DNA from: Psychrobacillus psychrodurans
GTDB lineage: Bacteria > Bacillota > Bacilli > Bacillales_A > Planococcaceae
Direction of reading: 5' to 3'
Length of the DNA stretch: 64,000 bases
NCBI GenBank assembly: GCA_900114885.1
Contig: FOUN01000001.1
Coordinates: 310,001 to 374,000 of the forward strand
Below are positions 30,939 through 41,747 of the stretch, one piece after another. The notes under the pieces were generated by a model that saw only the letters and a program-made list of their open reading frames with translations, had not been told where the DNA came from and did not search any database. Within the stretch, counting starts at the first letter, position 1, and each line of letters begins with the position of its first letter. The position numbers and the translations under genes are program-made.

Positions 30939-31107
30939 GTTGATTGGAACGCAAGGTGACGACTCCAGCGGGAACAGCAAATGTTTTTTTGCATCAATAG
31001 CGAAGCGATAGGTGATCGAATTAAAAGCCCAGTAGGAAGGCGTCCGCCTATTCCGAATTGTTAAACTTGCTTCAAAATATGAAAGTGCGTTAGAGTGAGA
31101 ATCAACT
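30939..31107 (+). repeat. Dispersed GC-richer element, copy 4
   Basis: It begins TTGATTGGAACGCAAGG, continues TGACGACTCCAGCGGGAACAG, AAAAGCCCAGTAGGAAGGCG and ends with the GAAAGTGCGTTAGAGTGAG tail shared with copy 1. It fills most of the 316-bp prmC-spoIIR gap and lies just upstream of the spoIIR promoter. Confidence 0.75.
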
Positions 31108-31162
31108 TTTTTGGGGATTTCGGTAATTAGTAATAATTTTTTTAAGATTTCACTCAATCGCT

Positions 31163-31192
31163 GAATAAAATATGAATCTACTGGTAACAATG
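31163..31192 (+). promoter_or_regulatory. Sigma-F-type promoter of spoIIR
   Basis: GAATA (31163-31167), exactly 15 bp, then GGTAACAATG (31183-31192). Compared with the forespore sigma-F consensus GYWTA-N15-GGnnAnAnTw this has one mismatch in each box. spoIIR is a sigma-F-dependent gene in B. subtilis. The RBS CTAAGGAGGAATG follows. Confidence 0.65.
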
Positions 31193-31212
31193 TTCCTAAG
31201 GAGGAATGTTAT

Positions 31213-31743
31213 ATGTTACCAGATTACGAGATTAAAAAAGCACCAAGCATTGGAAAACAAATAGATGCAGCGATTTTCTTCGTATGGATGCTATTACTAA
31301 TTCAATTTTGTTTGTTTTTACTGTTTCAACAAGGAGAGGAAGTAGAAGGTATTCGTTTCCGACTAATAGCAAATAGCAATACAATCGAAGACCAACAAGT
31401 GAAAAATGACGTGAAACACCACATAGAACCAATTTTATTAAACTACGAAAATAATCCACAAAAAACGTATAGCGACTTAGAACAAGCTATTGAGAAACTA
31501 TCAAGCTCTTTAAACACTAATATTACAATTACTAAAGGGTTGGCAAGTTTTCCACCGAAAGTTTGGCAGGAAGGAATCTCTTCCCAAGTGATGACAGAAT
31601 CGATTGTTATTTCTATTGGTAATGCAAGAGGGGATAATTGGTGGTGCGCACTTTTTCCAAAGGTATGCTATAAAGAAGAAGTGAAAGAAGAAAAACCTAA
31701 ATTCTGGGTATGGGAATGGCTAAAAAAGAAGTTTTCCACATAG
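31213..31743 (+). CDS. spoIIR: Stage II sporulation protein R
   Basis: SpoIIR is secreted from the forespore to trigger SpoIIGA-dependent processing of pro-sigma-E in the mother cell. The 176 residues have an N-terminal hydrophobic anchor (AAIFFVWMLLLIQFCLFLLF, about 19-38) and the family core IRFRLIANSNTIEDQQVKNDVK, followed by GNARGDNWWCALFPKVCYKEE. Length is somewhat shorter than the B. subtilis protein, but all signature segments are present. It sits between prmC and ywlC as in B. subtilis. Confidence 0.92.
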   Translation: MLPDYEIKKAPSIGKQIDAAIFFVWMLLLIQFCLFLLFQQGEEVEGIRFRLIANSNTIEDQQVKNDVKHHIEPILLNYENNPQKTYSDLEQAIEKLSSSLNTNITITKGLASFPPKVWQEGISSQVMTESIVISIGNARGDNWWCALFPKVCYKEEVKEEKPKFWVWEWLKKKFST

Positions 31744-31764
31744 TTACTAACGATTTTCTGAAAG

Positions 31765-31889
31765 TTATCAACATTTTGTGGATAAGTACAGAGGGAAGGA
31801 GCAAAACTAACATGAAAACTACAATTACAATTGTGGATAATTTATCAACAAATAAGTCGAGTTATACACAGGCTGTGGATTTATTAACA
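31765..31889. other. DnaA-box cluster at the 5' end of tsaC/ywlC
   Basis: Within 125 bp lie TTATCAACA (31765), TGTGGATAA (31777), TGTGGATAA (31832), TTATCAACA (31842), TTATACACA (31862), TGTGGATTT (31874) and TTATTAACA (31881). The two TGTGGATAA are perfect complements of the DnaA box TTATCCACA and the others are near matches. The cluster spans the intergenic gap and the first 26 codons of tsaC. As I recall, the B. subtilis ywlC region is one of the known oriC-proximal DnaA-binding clusters. Confidence 0.8.
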
Positions 31890-32840
31890 AGAGGGGAAGT
31901 AGTAGCTTTTCCAACTGAAACTGTATATGGATTGGGTGCGATTGCCACAAGTGAAGAAGCTGTAGCTAAAATATTTGAAGCTAAAGGCAGACCGCAAGAT
32001 AATCCACTCATCGTCCACATTGGTTCCAAAGAGGAGATAAGTGCATTTACTCACGATATACCAAAACTTGCAGAAGTATGTATGGATATGTTTTGGCCAG
32101 GTCCATTAACACTGATCCTGCCTTTGAAATCAGATACTTTGGCGAAAAATGTGACGGCAGGTCTAGAAACAGTAGGCGTTAGAATGCCAGAACATAGTGT
32201 GGCCTTAGAATTATTAAAGCAATTAAAGCAACCTGTTGCTGCTCCTAGTGCTAATAAAAGTGGAAAACCAAGTCCCACAAAAGCGGAGCATGTATTCCAT
32301 GATTTAGCTGGAAAGATACCCCTTATTTTAGACGGTGGAACAACAGGCATAGGATTAGAATCTACTGTAATAGATTTTGTGAGTGATACACCTACAATTC
32401 TTCGTCCAGGTGGAGTGACAAAAGAAATGTTAGAAAAAGTGATTGGGCAAGTCAGTGTAGCAAAATCAACAGATCATGAGGACGCACCTCGGGCGCCAGG
32501 TATGAAATATGCACATTACGCACCTGATTCTCCGGTCTATTTAATAGAAAATTCTATAACGAAAGTCCAACAAGCAGTAAAAAAAATACATAGTGAACAG
32601 AAAAAAGTAGCGATAATTGCCAGTGATTTATTTAGTCAGATAAAAGGAGACTACTTCTTTTCATTAGGTAAAGAAAATCAACTGGGTGATGCAGGACACT
32701 TACTGTATCAGGCTTTAAGGAGTTGTGATGAAACAGATGTTGATATTATTCTAGTGCCGGTTCTCTCTAAAGAAGGAGTCGGAATGGCAATTATGAATCG
32801 TCTGGAAAAAGCAGCAAATGGTAAATGGTTTCATATCTAA
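31812..32840 (+). CDS. ywlC: L-threonylcarbamoyladenylate synthase (YwlC/Sua5 type)
   Basis: This enzyme makes threonylcarbamoyl-AMP, the donor for t6A37 in ANN-decoding tRNAs. The 342 residues have an N-terminal YrdC domain (GGEVVAFPTETVYGLGAIA-like start, KGRPQDNPLIVHI, FWPGPLTLIL, PVAAPSANKSGKPSPT, TVIDF, ILRPGGVTKE) and the extra C-terminal Sua5 domain (APGMKYAHYAP onward). I start at ATG 31812 with GGAAGGAGC upstream; the frame extends further upstream only into spoIIR. Its 5' end doubles as a DnaA-box cluster. Confidence 0.93.
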   Translation: MKTTITIVDNLSTNKSSYTQAVDLLTRGEVVAFPTETVYGLGAIATSEEAVAKIFEAKGRPQDNPLIVHIGSKEEISAFTHDIPKLAEVCMDMFWPGPLTLILPLKSDTLAKNVTAGLETVGVRMPEHSVALELLKQLKQPVAAPSANKSGKPSPTKAEHVFHDLAGKIPLILDGGTTGIGLESTVIDFVSDTPTILRPGGVTKEMLEKVIGQVSVAKSTDHEDAPRAPGMKYAHYAPDSPVYLIENSITKVQQAVKKIHSEQKKVAIIASDLFSQIKGDYFFSLGKENQLGDAGHLLYQALRSCDETDVDIILVPVLSKEGVGMAIMNRLEKAANGKWFHI

Positions 32841-32903
32841 TATCGTATTCTCGCTCGTCTACTTGCATACATTTAAATATGCAAATAGACGGGGGAGATT
32901 TTT

Positions 32904-33407
32904 TTGTGGCGTGAAATTTTAGCAGGCGCCTTAATGTCTGTAGACGTACTTATTTTATTTTCATTGGTCGTATATCGTAAGCAAATTTTCACACTGGCTG
33001 CATGGGTGGCATCATTACATATGCTTTTTCCGTTAATCGGATATTATGCAGGTGTGGTCGTACAGAACTATTTGGCGTATGCAAGTCCTTACTTATCGGG
33101 TATCCTTTTGTCGCTAGTAGGATTACAAATGATTTTAGCTCAATCTCCAAAACAGGTACCACTTCTGTCACCTTACTTACTTGCGGTATTTGCGAGTTTA
33201 GATACCTTTTCAGTAAGTGTTTCGTTTGGTATGCTTAAATTAGAAAAGTTTGTATTTATATTAAGTGCCGGATTTTTTTCCTATATTGCCGTATTTATAG
33301 CGCAAAAGGTTATATTTAAACATACATTTATGAACCGAGCGCTTATTTTAAGACTTGCAGGAGTGCTTATTTTGTTGATGGGTATTCTCACGTTACGAAA
33401 TATTTAA
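32904..33407 (+). CDS. mntP: MntP-like putative manganese efflux protein
   Basis: A 167-residue membrane protein with about six hydrophobic segments, at the position of B. subtilis ywlD/mntP. The second-half motif VFASLDTFSVSVSFGM matches MntP ASxDxxxVxxxxG, with an essential membrane aspartate. The first-half counterpart (LMSVDVLILFSL) keeps the Asp but not the usual small-residue surround. The start is TTG at 32904 with GGGGGAG 6-7 bp upstream. The family call is fair; manganese specificity is not proven by sequence. Confidence 0.75.
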   Translation: MWREILAGALMSVDVLILFSLVVYRKQIFTLAAWVASLHMLFPLIGYYAGVVVQNYLAYASPYLSGILLSLVGLQMILAQSPKQVPLLSPYLLAVFASLDTFSVSVSFGMLKLEKFVFILSAGFFSYIAVFIAQKVIFKHTFMNRALILRLAGVLILLMGILTLRNI

Positions 33408-33466
33408 CAATTTTTAAAACAATTATAGGACTAATTAATATATACTAGAGATGAGGAAATAGATCT

Positions 33467-33913
33467 ATGAATATTCTGTTTGTTTGTACAGGTAACACAT
33501 GTCGGAGTCCAATTGCCGAGGCGTTATTAAAGTCTCAAAACATCGATGGTATGGGGGTTCGCTCTGCTGGCATCTATGCTACGCAAGGCGCGCATATATC
33601 TCGGAACAGCCAATTAGTATTAGAAAAGGAAATGATTCCATTTACGCATACTTCATCTGCGGTAGATGAGACGCTAGTAGACTGGGCAGACCTTATCCTA
33701 ACAATGACTGCCTCTCACAAACACGCAATTATTTTAGGTTTCCCTCATGCAATTTCAAAAGTGTATATGTACAAAGAGTTTGTAACCCCTGATGATGTCA
33801 AGGATGTATCAGATCCATATGGGGGAGATTTGTTTACATATGAAAATACTTTGCGAGAACTACAAGTATTAACAGATGAACTAGTGAAAAAACTACAGGG
33901 GGAAATGGGATGA
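33467..33913 (+). CDS. ywlE: Protein-arginine phosphatase YwlE (LMW-PTP fold)
   Basis: YwlE removes phosphate from arginine residues phosphorylated by McsB in the CtsR/ClpCP quality-control pathway. The 148 residues have the low-molecular-weight phosphatase P-loop [10 protein letters not shown] with nucleophile Cys7 and Arg13, and the general acid Asp116 in VSDPYGGD. Thr11 in the P-loop (instead of the Ile typical of tyrosine phosphatases) is the residue reported to set arginine specificity in YwlE. Its stop overlaps the next start by 4 bp. Confidence 0.92.
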   Translation: MNILFVCTGNTCRSPIAEALLKSQNIDGMGVRSAGIYATQGAHISRNSQLVLEKEMIPFTHTSSAVDETLVDWADLILTMTASHKHAIILGFPHAISKVYMYKEFVTPDDVKDVSDPYGGDLFTYENTLRELQVLTDELVKKLQGEMG

Positions 33914-35214
33914 ACGAAAAAAAGAAAAAGCACAGTTTTGGTCTTCAAAAGAAGATTGTGCTATTTGTAGCTATTTTGGCATTAATTACGTATACAACAA
34001 GTGCTTTATTTATCCGCTTTATACAACCGTTATTGTTTGATGGTGCAACGAATTCTTGGGGATTTGAAATTGCGACATATGCACTTGGAATTTTATGGTC
34101 TGGTATTCTAGCTTATTTCTTCAGCGGTCTTCTTATCAAGCCTTTATTCAACTTAGAAAAAGTCGCAATATTAGCCTCAGAAGGAAAAATTGGTGTTGAT
34201 GTCGAGGTACCGAAATCGAAAGATGAGATACAGTCGGTAGCTATCGCATTTCAGTCTATGTTAGTGAATTTAAGAGAAATGGTGCAAAGTATAGAAGATA
34301 ACTTTGACAAAACAAATAAAACAGTACAACAGCTTTCAGTAGAATCATCCGCGGCTTCAGAGCAAGCAGAAGCAATCGCACATACGATAGCCCAAATTTC
34401 AGAAGGCGCTGAGCAGTCGGCAGTAGCAGTTCAAGAAACAGCTGAATCAGTAGAAGACGTACGAGTATTAGCTTCAGAGGTAAATCTTCGTGCAGAAAAA
34501 TCTTCTGAACAATCTAAAGAAATGATAACAGGTTTATCTCAAACTACGGATGTTATTCAATCGTTAGTAAACGGGATTCAAAAAATTGCTTCTGGTAATG
34601 AGGCTGCACTTGGAAATGTTCATCAATTAGAAGAGAATGCAGGGAAAGTAGAAAGTATTATTCAGTTGGTTGGAGATATTGCGGCACAAACGAATTTGCT
34701 TGCACTAAATGCATCTATTGAAGCAGCACGTGCTGGAGAACACGGTAAAGGATTTGCTGTCGTTGCTGAGGAAGTTCGTAAATTAGCAGATGAAAGTGCT
34801 AAAGCAGTACAAGGTATTTCTGAATTGATATTAGCAATACAAACAGATGTACAAACAGTCGTTCATCAGATGACGGACCAAGTAAGCTTTGCTGTTGGGG
34901 AAGCTAAACGTGTTTCCGAAACAAATGAAGCAATTGAAGGAATGTCTGCAAAGATTCATGAGATGGCGGAATCGGTGGTTGAAATTTCCTCTCTAGTGGA
35001 GAAACAATTAACAAATATAGAAAGTACGGCGCGCCAGTCACAAGAAGTAGCTGCTATTGCCCAAGAAACATCCGCAGGAGCAGAAGAGGTTCGCAGTGCT
35101 ACGGATGAACAAGCTCGTTCCATTGAGCAAATTGAATCCGTATCATTCGGGTTAAAGCAACAATCGGAAGAGTTATTTAAAGTAATATCTCAATTTGATC
35201 GGAAAACAAACTAA
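33910..35214 (+). CDS. Methyl-accepting chemotaxis protein with minimal extracellular part
   Basis: A 434-residue chemoreceptor. Two membrane segments (about 17-38 and 53-75) enclose only about 15-20 extracellular residues, so there is no classical ligand domain. A HAMP-like linker ([44 protein letters not shown]) leads to the long coiled-coil signalling domain with the hairpin tip [40 protein letters not shown], which contacts CheA/CheW. It starts within the ywlE stop (ATGA) and is therefore co-translated with the arginine phosphatase, an arrangement absent from B. subtilis. Confidence 0.93.
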   Translation: MNEKKKKHSFGLQKKIVLFVAILALITYTTSALFIRFIQPLLFDGATNSWGFEIATYALGILWSGILAYFFSGLLIKPLFNLEKVAILASEGKIGVDVEVPKSKDEIQSVAIAFQSMLVNLREMVQSIEDNFDKTNKTVQQLSVESSAASEQAEAIAHTIAQISEGAEQSAVAVQETAESVEDVRVLASEVNLRAEKSSEQSKEMITGLSQTTDVIQSLVNGIQKIASGNEAALGNVHQLEENAGKVESIIQLVGDIAAQTNLLALNASIEAARAGEHGKGFAVVAEEVRKLADESAKAVQGISELILAIQTDVQTVVHQMTDQVSFAVGEAKRVSETNEAIEGMSAKIHEMAESVVEISSLVEKQLTNIESTARQSQEVAAIAQETSAGAEEVRSATDEQARSIEQIESVSFGLKQQSEELFKVISQFDRKTN

Positions 35215-35359
35215 TTCTGAATGGAATTTAAAGCTAGAAATTAAACACGAACTTAATCTTGTATAAATAAAATAATGTTCGGTTTTTAATGATTATTATT
35301 TGTTCTATTAAATTTTTTCTTTAAAATTTTCGGAAACTAGTCAAATTTAGCGGAAATAA

Positions 35360-35391
35360 TGCAACTCACTTTGTGTGAGTTGTGTTTTTTT
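35360..35391 (+). terminator. Terminator after the ywlE-mcp operon
   Basis: CAACTCAC and GTGAGTTG form an 8-bp stem around TTTGT, with T7 after. The remaining 200 bp before rpiB hold only a very short GTG-initiated frame at 35428 with an AAGGAG upstream. Confidence 0.88.
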
Positions 35392-35595
35392 ATATAGAAA
35401 AATGGTATGATGTTAAGGAGTAATAAAGTGAAACTTCCAACAGTGGATTTTTCTTCATCTTCCATTGATGGTTAGTTAAATCAATCTGGATTTACAGGCT
35501 GTTTATCCTTCACCTGTTTCTTTTAATTTTCTTTTGAAAAATTTGTGGGGATTCTACAGACTGTTAAACCGGGATAACAGAAAAGAGGGAACGAG

Positions 35596-36036
35596 TTGAA
35601 AATTGCAATTTCTTCCGATCATGGCGGAAATAATCTTCGTCAGGAAATTATGCAGCTTCTTGAAGAATTAGGATTATCATATGAAGATTTTGGACCAAAA
35701 AGTAATGATTCTGTTGATTTTCCAGACTTTGCAATGCCAGTAGCAGAAGGTGTGGCAAATGGTAGTTTCGATCGTGGTATTTTAATCTGTGGTACTGGTA
35801 TAGGTATGTCTATTGCTGCAAACAAGGTAAAAGGTATCCGTTGTGCATTAGTTCATGATGTATTTTCTGCAAAAGCTACTAGAAATCATAATGATTCTAA
35901 CATTATTGCAATGGGTGAGCGTGTTATTGGAGCAGGGCTTGCAAGAGAAATAGTTTCAACTTGGCTTGCACAGGATTTTGAAGGTGGACGTCATTTACGT
36001 CGAGTAGAAAAAATTACAGAAATAGAAAACGCATAG
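35596..36036 (+). CDS. rpiB: Ribose-5-phosphate isomerase B
   Basis: RpiB interconverts ribose-5-phosphate and ribulose-5-phosphate. The 146 residues match the LacA/B-RpiB family: ISSDHGGNNLRQEIMQLL, SVDFPDFA, ICGTGIGMSIAANKVKGIRCALVHD, ATRNHNDSNIIAMGERVIG. The start is TTG at 35596 following AGAGGGAACG. It is the first gene of a run with ywlG and glyA, matching the B. subtilis ywlF-ywlG-glyA order. Confidence 0.93.
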   Translation: MKIAISSDHGGNNLRQEIMQLLEELGLSYEDFGPKSNDSVDFPDFAMPVAEGVANGSFDRGILICGTGIGMSIAANKVKGIRCALVHDVFSAKATRNHNDSNIIAMGERVIGAGLAREIVSTWLAQDFEGGRHLRRVEKITEIENA

Positions 36037-36051
36037 AAGAAGGGATTCCTT

Positions 36052-36597
36052 ATGGAAGCAAAAAGTTTGTGGGTAGAACAAATCGAACAGCTTCTTTTAG
36101 AAGTGGAGCAGCAAATAGTGTTTCATGAAAATGATTTGTTTGTAGTTGGATGTTCGACTTCAGAAATTATTGGTGAAAAAATTGGAACTGCAGGCGGTTT
36201 AGAAGTTGCCGAGGTTTTATTCACCCCTTTACAAGAATTTGCAAACCGCAACAATATCCATTTGGCTTTTCAAGGCTGCGAACATATTAATCGCGCCATA
36301 ACAATGGAAAGAAAAACTCAATTACTATATAGATTACCAGAAGTATCAGTTATTCCAGTAGTTCGTGCAGGTGGCTCTATGTCTGCATTTGCATACACAC
36401 ATTTTAATGACCCTGTTGTAGTCGAGCATGTAAGTGCACATGCAGGCATTGATATAGGACAAACCTTGATTGGTATGCAGCTTCAGCCAGTTGCTGTACC
36501 AATTCGCTTGTCCATAAAAAAAATTGGGGAAGCAATCGTATCGATTGCGAAAACACGTCCTAAGCTAATTGGCGGAGAGCGTGCATTTTACGGATGA
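36052..36597 (+). CDS. ywlG: YwlG, TIGR01440/DUF436 family protein
   Basis: A 181-residue conserved protein of unknown function. Family-like features are [42 protein letters not shown] and [40 protein letters not shown]. The conserved Cys, His and Glu positions could form a metal or catalytic site, but no reaction is established. It is tightly linked to glyA, suggesting a link to one-carbon or nucleotide metabolism by context only. Confidence 0.88.
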   Translation: MEAKSLWVEQIEQLLLEVEQQIVFHENDLFVVGCSTSEIIGEKIGTAGGLEVAEVLFTPLQEFANRNNIHLAFQGCEHINRAITMERKTQLLYRLPEVSVIPVVRAGGSMSAFAYTHFNDPVVVEHVSAHAGIDIGQTLIGMQLQPVAVPIRLSIKKIGEAIVSIAKTRPKLIGGERAFYG

Positions 36598-36617
36598 ATT
36601 TGGAGGAGGAACTAATA

Positions 36618-37853
36618 GTGGAGAAAATTTTATCACAAGATCCAGCAGTATATGAGGCAATGTTAGCAGAGAAAAAGCGTCAACAATCGAATATTGAGTT
36701 AATAGCATCAGAAAACTTCGTATCAGAGGCTGTAATGGAAGCTCAAGGCTCTGTACTGACCAATAAATATGCAGAAGGTTACCCTGGTAAACGTTACTAT
36801 GGTGGCTGTGAGCATGTCGATGTAGTAGAAAATATTGCACGCGATCGATTGAAAGAAATTTTCGGTGCTGAACACGCCAATGTGCAACCACATTCAGGTT
36901 CTCAAGCTAATATGGCAGTTTACATGACTGCACTACAGCCGGGCGACACAATCCTAGGGATGAATTTGTCTCATGGTGGGCATTTAACACATGGTTCTCC
37001 AGTCAATTTTAGTGGTATTCAATATAACTTTATCGAGTACGGTGTTAACAAAGAAACGGAACTAATCGATTACGAAGAAGTTCGTGCTATTGCGTTAGAG
37101 CATAAGCCGAAAATGATCGTTGCTGGAGCAAGTGCATATTCTCGTACTATTGACTTCGCAAAATTCCGTGAAATCGCAGATGAAGTTGGTGCCTACCTAT
37201 TTGTAGATATGGCTCATATCGCAGGTTTAGTAGCTGCTGGTCTTCATCCTAACCCAGTACCACATGCGCATTTCGTAACATCTACAACACATAAAACATT
37301 ACGTGGACCACGCGGTGGATTGATTTTAACTACAGAAGAGTTCGCGAAAAAAATTGATAAAACGATTTTCCCAGGAATTCAAGGTGGCCCATTAATGCAC
37401 GTAATTGCAGCTAAAGCTGTGGCGTTTGGTGAAGCTCAAAAACCAGAGTTTAAAGATTACCAAGCACAAGTAATTGCTAATGCTAAAGCGTTAGCAGACA
37501 GTCTAACTGCAGAAGGAATCCGTATCGTTTCTGGTGGTACAGACAACCATGTTATGCTACTAGACGTATCTGCTCTTGAGCTAACTGGTAAAGTAGCAGA
37601 ACATGTACTTGATGAGGTCGGAATTACAGTCAATAAAAACACAATTCCATTTGATACAGCAAGTCCGTTCATCACCTCAGGTGTTCGCATCGGTACACCA
37701 GCTGTTACATCTCGTGGATTTAAAGAAGCAGAAATGAAAGAAATCGCATCTATCATTGCAAAACTATTAAAAAATACTGAGGATGCAGAAGTCCTAAAAG
37801 AAGCAAAAGAAAGAGTTGCCACATTAACAAGCAACTTCCCATTATACGAATAA
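36618..37853 (+). CDS. glyA: Serine hydroxymethyltransferase
   Basis: GlyA interconverts serine and glycine while charging tetrahydrofolate with a one-carbon unit. I choose GTG 36618, about 9 bp after GGAGGAGG, giving 411 residues starting [18 protein letters not shown] 36594 lies before that RBS. Signatures are [61 protein letters not shown] and the PLP lysine (about K226) in [14 protein letters not shown], with [12 protein letters not shown] near the end. Confidence 0.96.
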   Translation: MEKILSQDPAVYEAMLAEKKRQQSNIELIASENFVSEAVMEAQGSVLTNKYAEGYPGKRYYGGCEHVDVVENIARDRLKEIFGAEHANVQPHSGSQANMAVYMTALQPGDTILGMNLSHGGHLTHGSPVNFSGIQYNFIEYGVNKETELIDYEEVRAIALEHKPKMIVAGASAYSRTIDFAKFREIADEVGAYLFVDMAHIAGLVAAGLHPNPVPHAHFVTSTTHKTLRGPRGGLILTTEEFAKKIDKTIFPGIQGGPLMHVIAAKAVAFGEAQKPEFKDYQAQVIANAKALADSLTAEGIRIVSGGTDNHVMLLDVSALELTGKVAEHVLDEVGITVNKNTIPFDTASPFITSGVRIGTPAVTSRGFKEAEMKEIASIIAKLLKNTEDAEVLKEAKERVATLTSNFPLYE

Positions 37854-37866
37854 ATAAAGAGAATTA

Positions 37867-37901
37867 AAGCCGGCTACTTCACTACAGTAGCTGGCTTTTT
37901 C
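37867..37901 (+). terminator. Terminator after glyA
   Basis: AAGCCGGCTAC pairs with GTAGCTGGCTT (one G-U type change) around the loop, followed by TTTTTC. Confidence 0.88.
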
Positions 37902-38101
37902 CGTGTACTGTTATTGCCGGTAAACGTTATGAAGAATCAAGGGGAGAACCACCTGAACAATCAGGTAAGTCACCGGAATAAACTGAAGAAACCTCGTAAT
38001 CGACAATTTATTCATTTTTCGTACGAATTTCCTTATCAATTATAGAAAGTCTCAATCTAAAAGGAGAGATTTTATAGCAACATAATCATTTGCGCGTGTT
38101 G

Positions 38102-38845
38102 TTTACTTGTTCTCATTAGGAGTTTACTTGCCCTCCCCTACCAGGTACTTGCTTTCCTTATTCAAATACTTGCTCTCGAAGACGTATTACTTGCGAAACG
38201 GAAATTTATTACAAAAGTAGCTCTATTCTCTGAGCTCTTTAATCCTACCGTGACTAGATTTGCTTCAGCGCACAACCGATTAGAAGTGTCAAAAGGATAT
38301 TTTACTGCAATAGAACCATTTACTTGCGGGTCGTGTTGTTTACTTGCGCTCATTAGGAGTTTACTTGCCCTCCCCTACCAGGTACTTGCTTTCCTTATTC
38401 AAATACTTGCTCTCGAAGACGTATTACTTGCGAAACGGAAATTTATTACAAAAGTAGCTCTATTCTCTGAGCTCTTTAATCCTACCGTGACTAGATTTTT
38501 GGCAGCGGATACCCGATTAGGAAGTGTCAAGCGGATATTTTACTGCAACAGAACCATTTACTTGCGGAGTCGAGTTGTTTACTTGCTCTCAATAGAAGTA
38601 TACTTGCTCACCTATACCAGGTACTTGCTTTCCTTATTCAAATACTTGCTCTCGAAGAGGTTTTACTTGTGAAACGGAAATTTATTACAAAAGTAACTCT
38701 ATTCTCTGACTTATTTAATCCTACCATTACTAGATTGTTGGCAGCGGATACCCGATTAGGAAGTGTTAATAAGAAGAAATTTTACTGCGAGATAATAATT
38801 TATTGTTGTGCTATGTTATTTACTTGCTCTCAATGGAAATTTATT
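38102..38845 (+). repeat. Higher-order (about 238-bp) tandem repeat containing 21-bp phased TACTTGC arrays
   Basis: Units begin with TTTACTTG(C/T) at 38102, 38339, 38578 and, partially, 38819 (periods 237, 239, 241). Within unit 1 the TACTTGC core steps by 21 bp at 38102, 38123, 38144, 38165 and 38186. A non-periodic segment then follows with landmarks ACGGAAATTTATTACAAAAGTA and CTAGATTTT...CCGATTAG, and the phasing resumes near 38319. Units 1 and 2 are nearly identical; later ones diverge. The array occupies most of the 1.27-kb glyA-upp gap. Confidence 0.9.
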
Positions 38846-39038
38846 TGAGAACCCTTTCCAAACGACCATTAACCTCTATCTAGAAATAAAATACTCATAT
38901 TTATAGATAGTTATTTCCATTAGAAGATAGGCACTAGGATTCGCATAGTCATGAAGAAAATATTACTAAGACCTTTAACTTACTCTCAATGGTGGTTTAC
39001 AAACGTCTAGACTTGGAGAAAATAGACGCAATATTAAA

Positions 39039-39072
39039 AACGTGGGATTACTGTTTGTATCTCACGTTTTTT
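39039..39072 (+). terminator. Terminator-like hairpin just upstream of upp
   Basis: AACGTGGGAT pairs with ATCTCACGTT (one G-U) around TACTGTTTGT and is followed by TTTTTT. A TATAAT at 39075-39080 lies immediately after and may be the upp -10. Confidence 0.75.
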
Positions 39073-39097
39073 GGTATAATTAATAGAATTTAAATAA

Positions 39098-39748
<651 letters not shown>

Positions 39749-39845
39749 TATTGTTTTCAAAAATTATCCAATTGTAGTGAAATTTTTAAATTTGTCAATA
39801 AAATGTCGGGAAGATTTACTATTCTAAGTTTTTCTCACTAAGCAA

Positions 39846-39973
39846 TTGACATCATTTTGCCCCTATTGTATGCTTACAAAGGATAATCATGATAGGGGTT
39901 TCATGCTTGAAACACTCGTCAGATTAACTTTCTACTAGATTCACAGTTTTTACTTAATAAGGAAAAACTGTGA
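39846..39973 (+). promoter_or_regulatory. Strong promoter and hairpin-rich leader or short RNA upstream of the atp operon
   Basis: TTGACA (39846-39851), a 17-bp spacer and TATGCT (39869-39874) form a near-consensus promoter. The predicted transcript from about 39881 folds GTTTCA-TGCT-TGAAAC (39898-39913) and an 11-bp stem TCACAGTTTTT with AAAAACTGTGA (39941-39973) followed by GGATTCTTTTT. It could be an attenuated leader for atpI or an independent RNA of about 105 nt. The rest of the 450-bp gap shows no gene. Confidence 0.5.
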
Positions 39974-40198
39974 GGATTCTTTTTACGTCGTACTTAGACG
40001 TCCTATTTAAAGGGAAAGCATTGTATTCTGCGATTCTCTCACAGCTTATCGGTTCTAACTCATTCACTGAGATGTGAATGAAAGGGATAATAGAACCACT
40101 CCAGTAATACTAGTAATATGTTTTCTTGTTAACTTTACAGTTACAAGTTGACAGTAATTGCTACCATTCGAAAATATGATTCAGGAGATTAAAGATCA

Positions 40199-40573
40199 AT
40201 GCTAGAAATGCAAAGTATATTTACGAAGCAAAAGAAGTATATGTTCTTTTTGCTTGCAGTTTGTGCGCTAGGTTGGGGTTTAACACCTTATTCGACAATT
40301 TTTGCAGGCTTGGCACTTGGTTCTTTATTTGGTTTGTATAATTTCTGGATTCTAGTCCGTAGAATGGAGAAATTTGATCGTGTGCTTGAAAGTGGAAAAG
40401 GACGAGCAGGTTTAGGCACAACATTACGATTCGCTTCGGGTGTTGCGGCTGTAGCAATTGCACTTGCCCTTCCGGAGTATTTCCATCTCATCAGTACAGT
40501 TATCGGATTAATGATTCCCTATGTTTTACTTGTTGTAGAACGTATTATGTTTCTTGTAAAAAATCAGCAATGA
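40199..40573 (+). CDS. atpI: ATP synthase subunit I
   Basis: AtpI is a small membrane protein assisting c-ring assembly. The 124 residues hold four hydrophobic segments with FGLYNFWILVRRMEKFDR between the second and third. CAGGAGATTAAAGATC precedes the ATG. It heads the operon atpIBEFHAGDC, 26 bp before atpB, the canonical location. Confidence 0.88.
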   Translation: MLEMQSIFTKQKKYMFFLLAVCALGWGLTPYSTIFAGLALGSLFGLYNFWILVRRMEKFDRVLESGKGRAGLGTTLRFASGVAAVAIALALPEYFHLISTVIGLMIPYVLLVVERIMFLVKNQQ

Positions 40574-40581
40574 GAATGTGA

Positions 40582-41316
<735 letters not shown>

Positions 41317-41337
41317 TATAACTGTTTAGATTCTTAA

Positions 41338-41604
<267 letters not shown>

Positions 41605-41747
41605 TAAGTACAAGCAAGTCTTAATGGCGGGTCCTAATCCGCCATTCTCTTTATGAGTAACAAAACATATGAACTAGAAAACAATGATCACTATTTAAAT
41701 AATAGAAGCAAGATCTCTTATTAGCGTTTGAAAGGAGTGAAACAATC

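Noticed and set aside
37929-38045. 38-codon ATG frame after the glyA terminator
   Set aside because: No RBS, no recognisable family and overlap with repeat-rich DNA. Too weak to call.
38250-38672. 140-codon frame in the glyA-upp gap
   Set aside because: It lies wholly inside the 238-bp tandem repeat and reads the phased array as codons. No RBS or coding signature.
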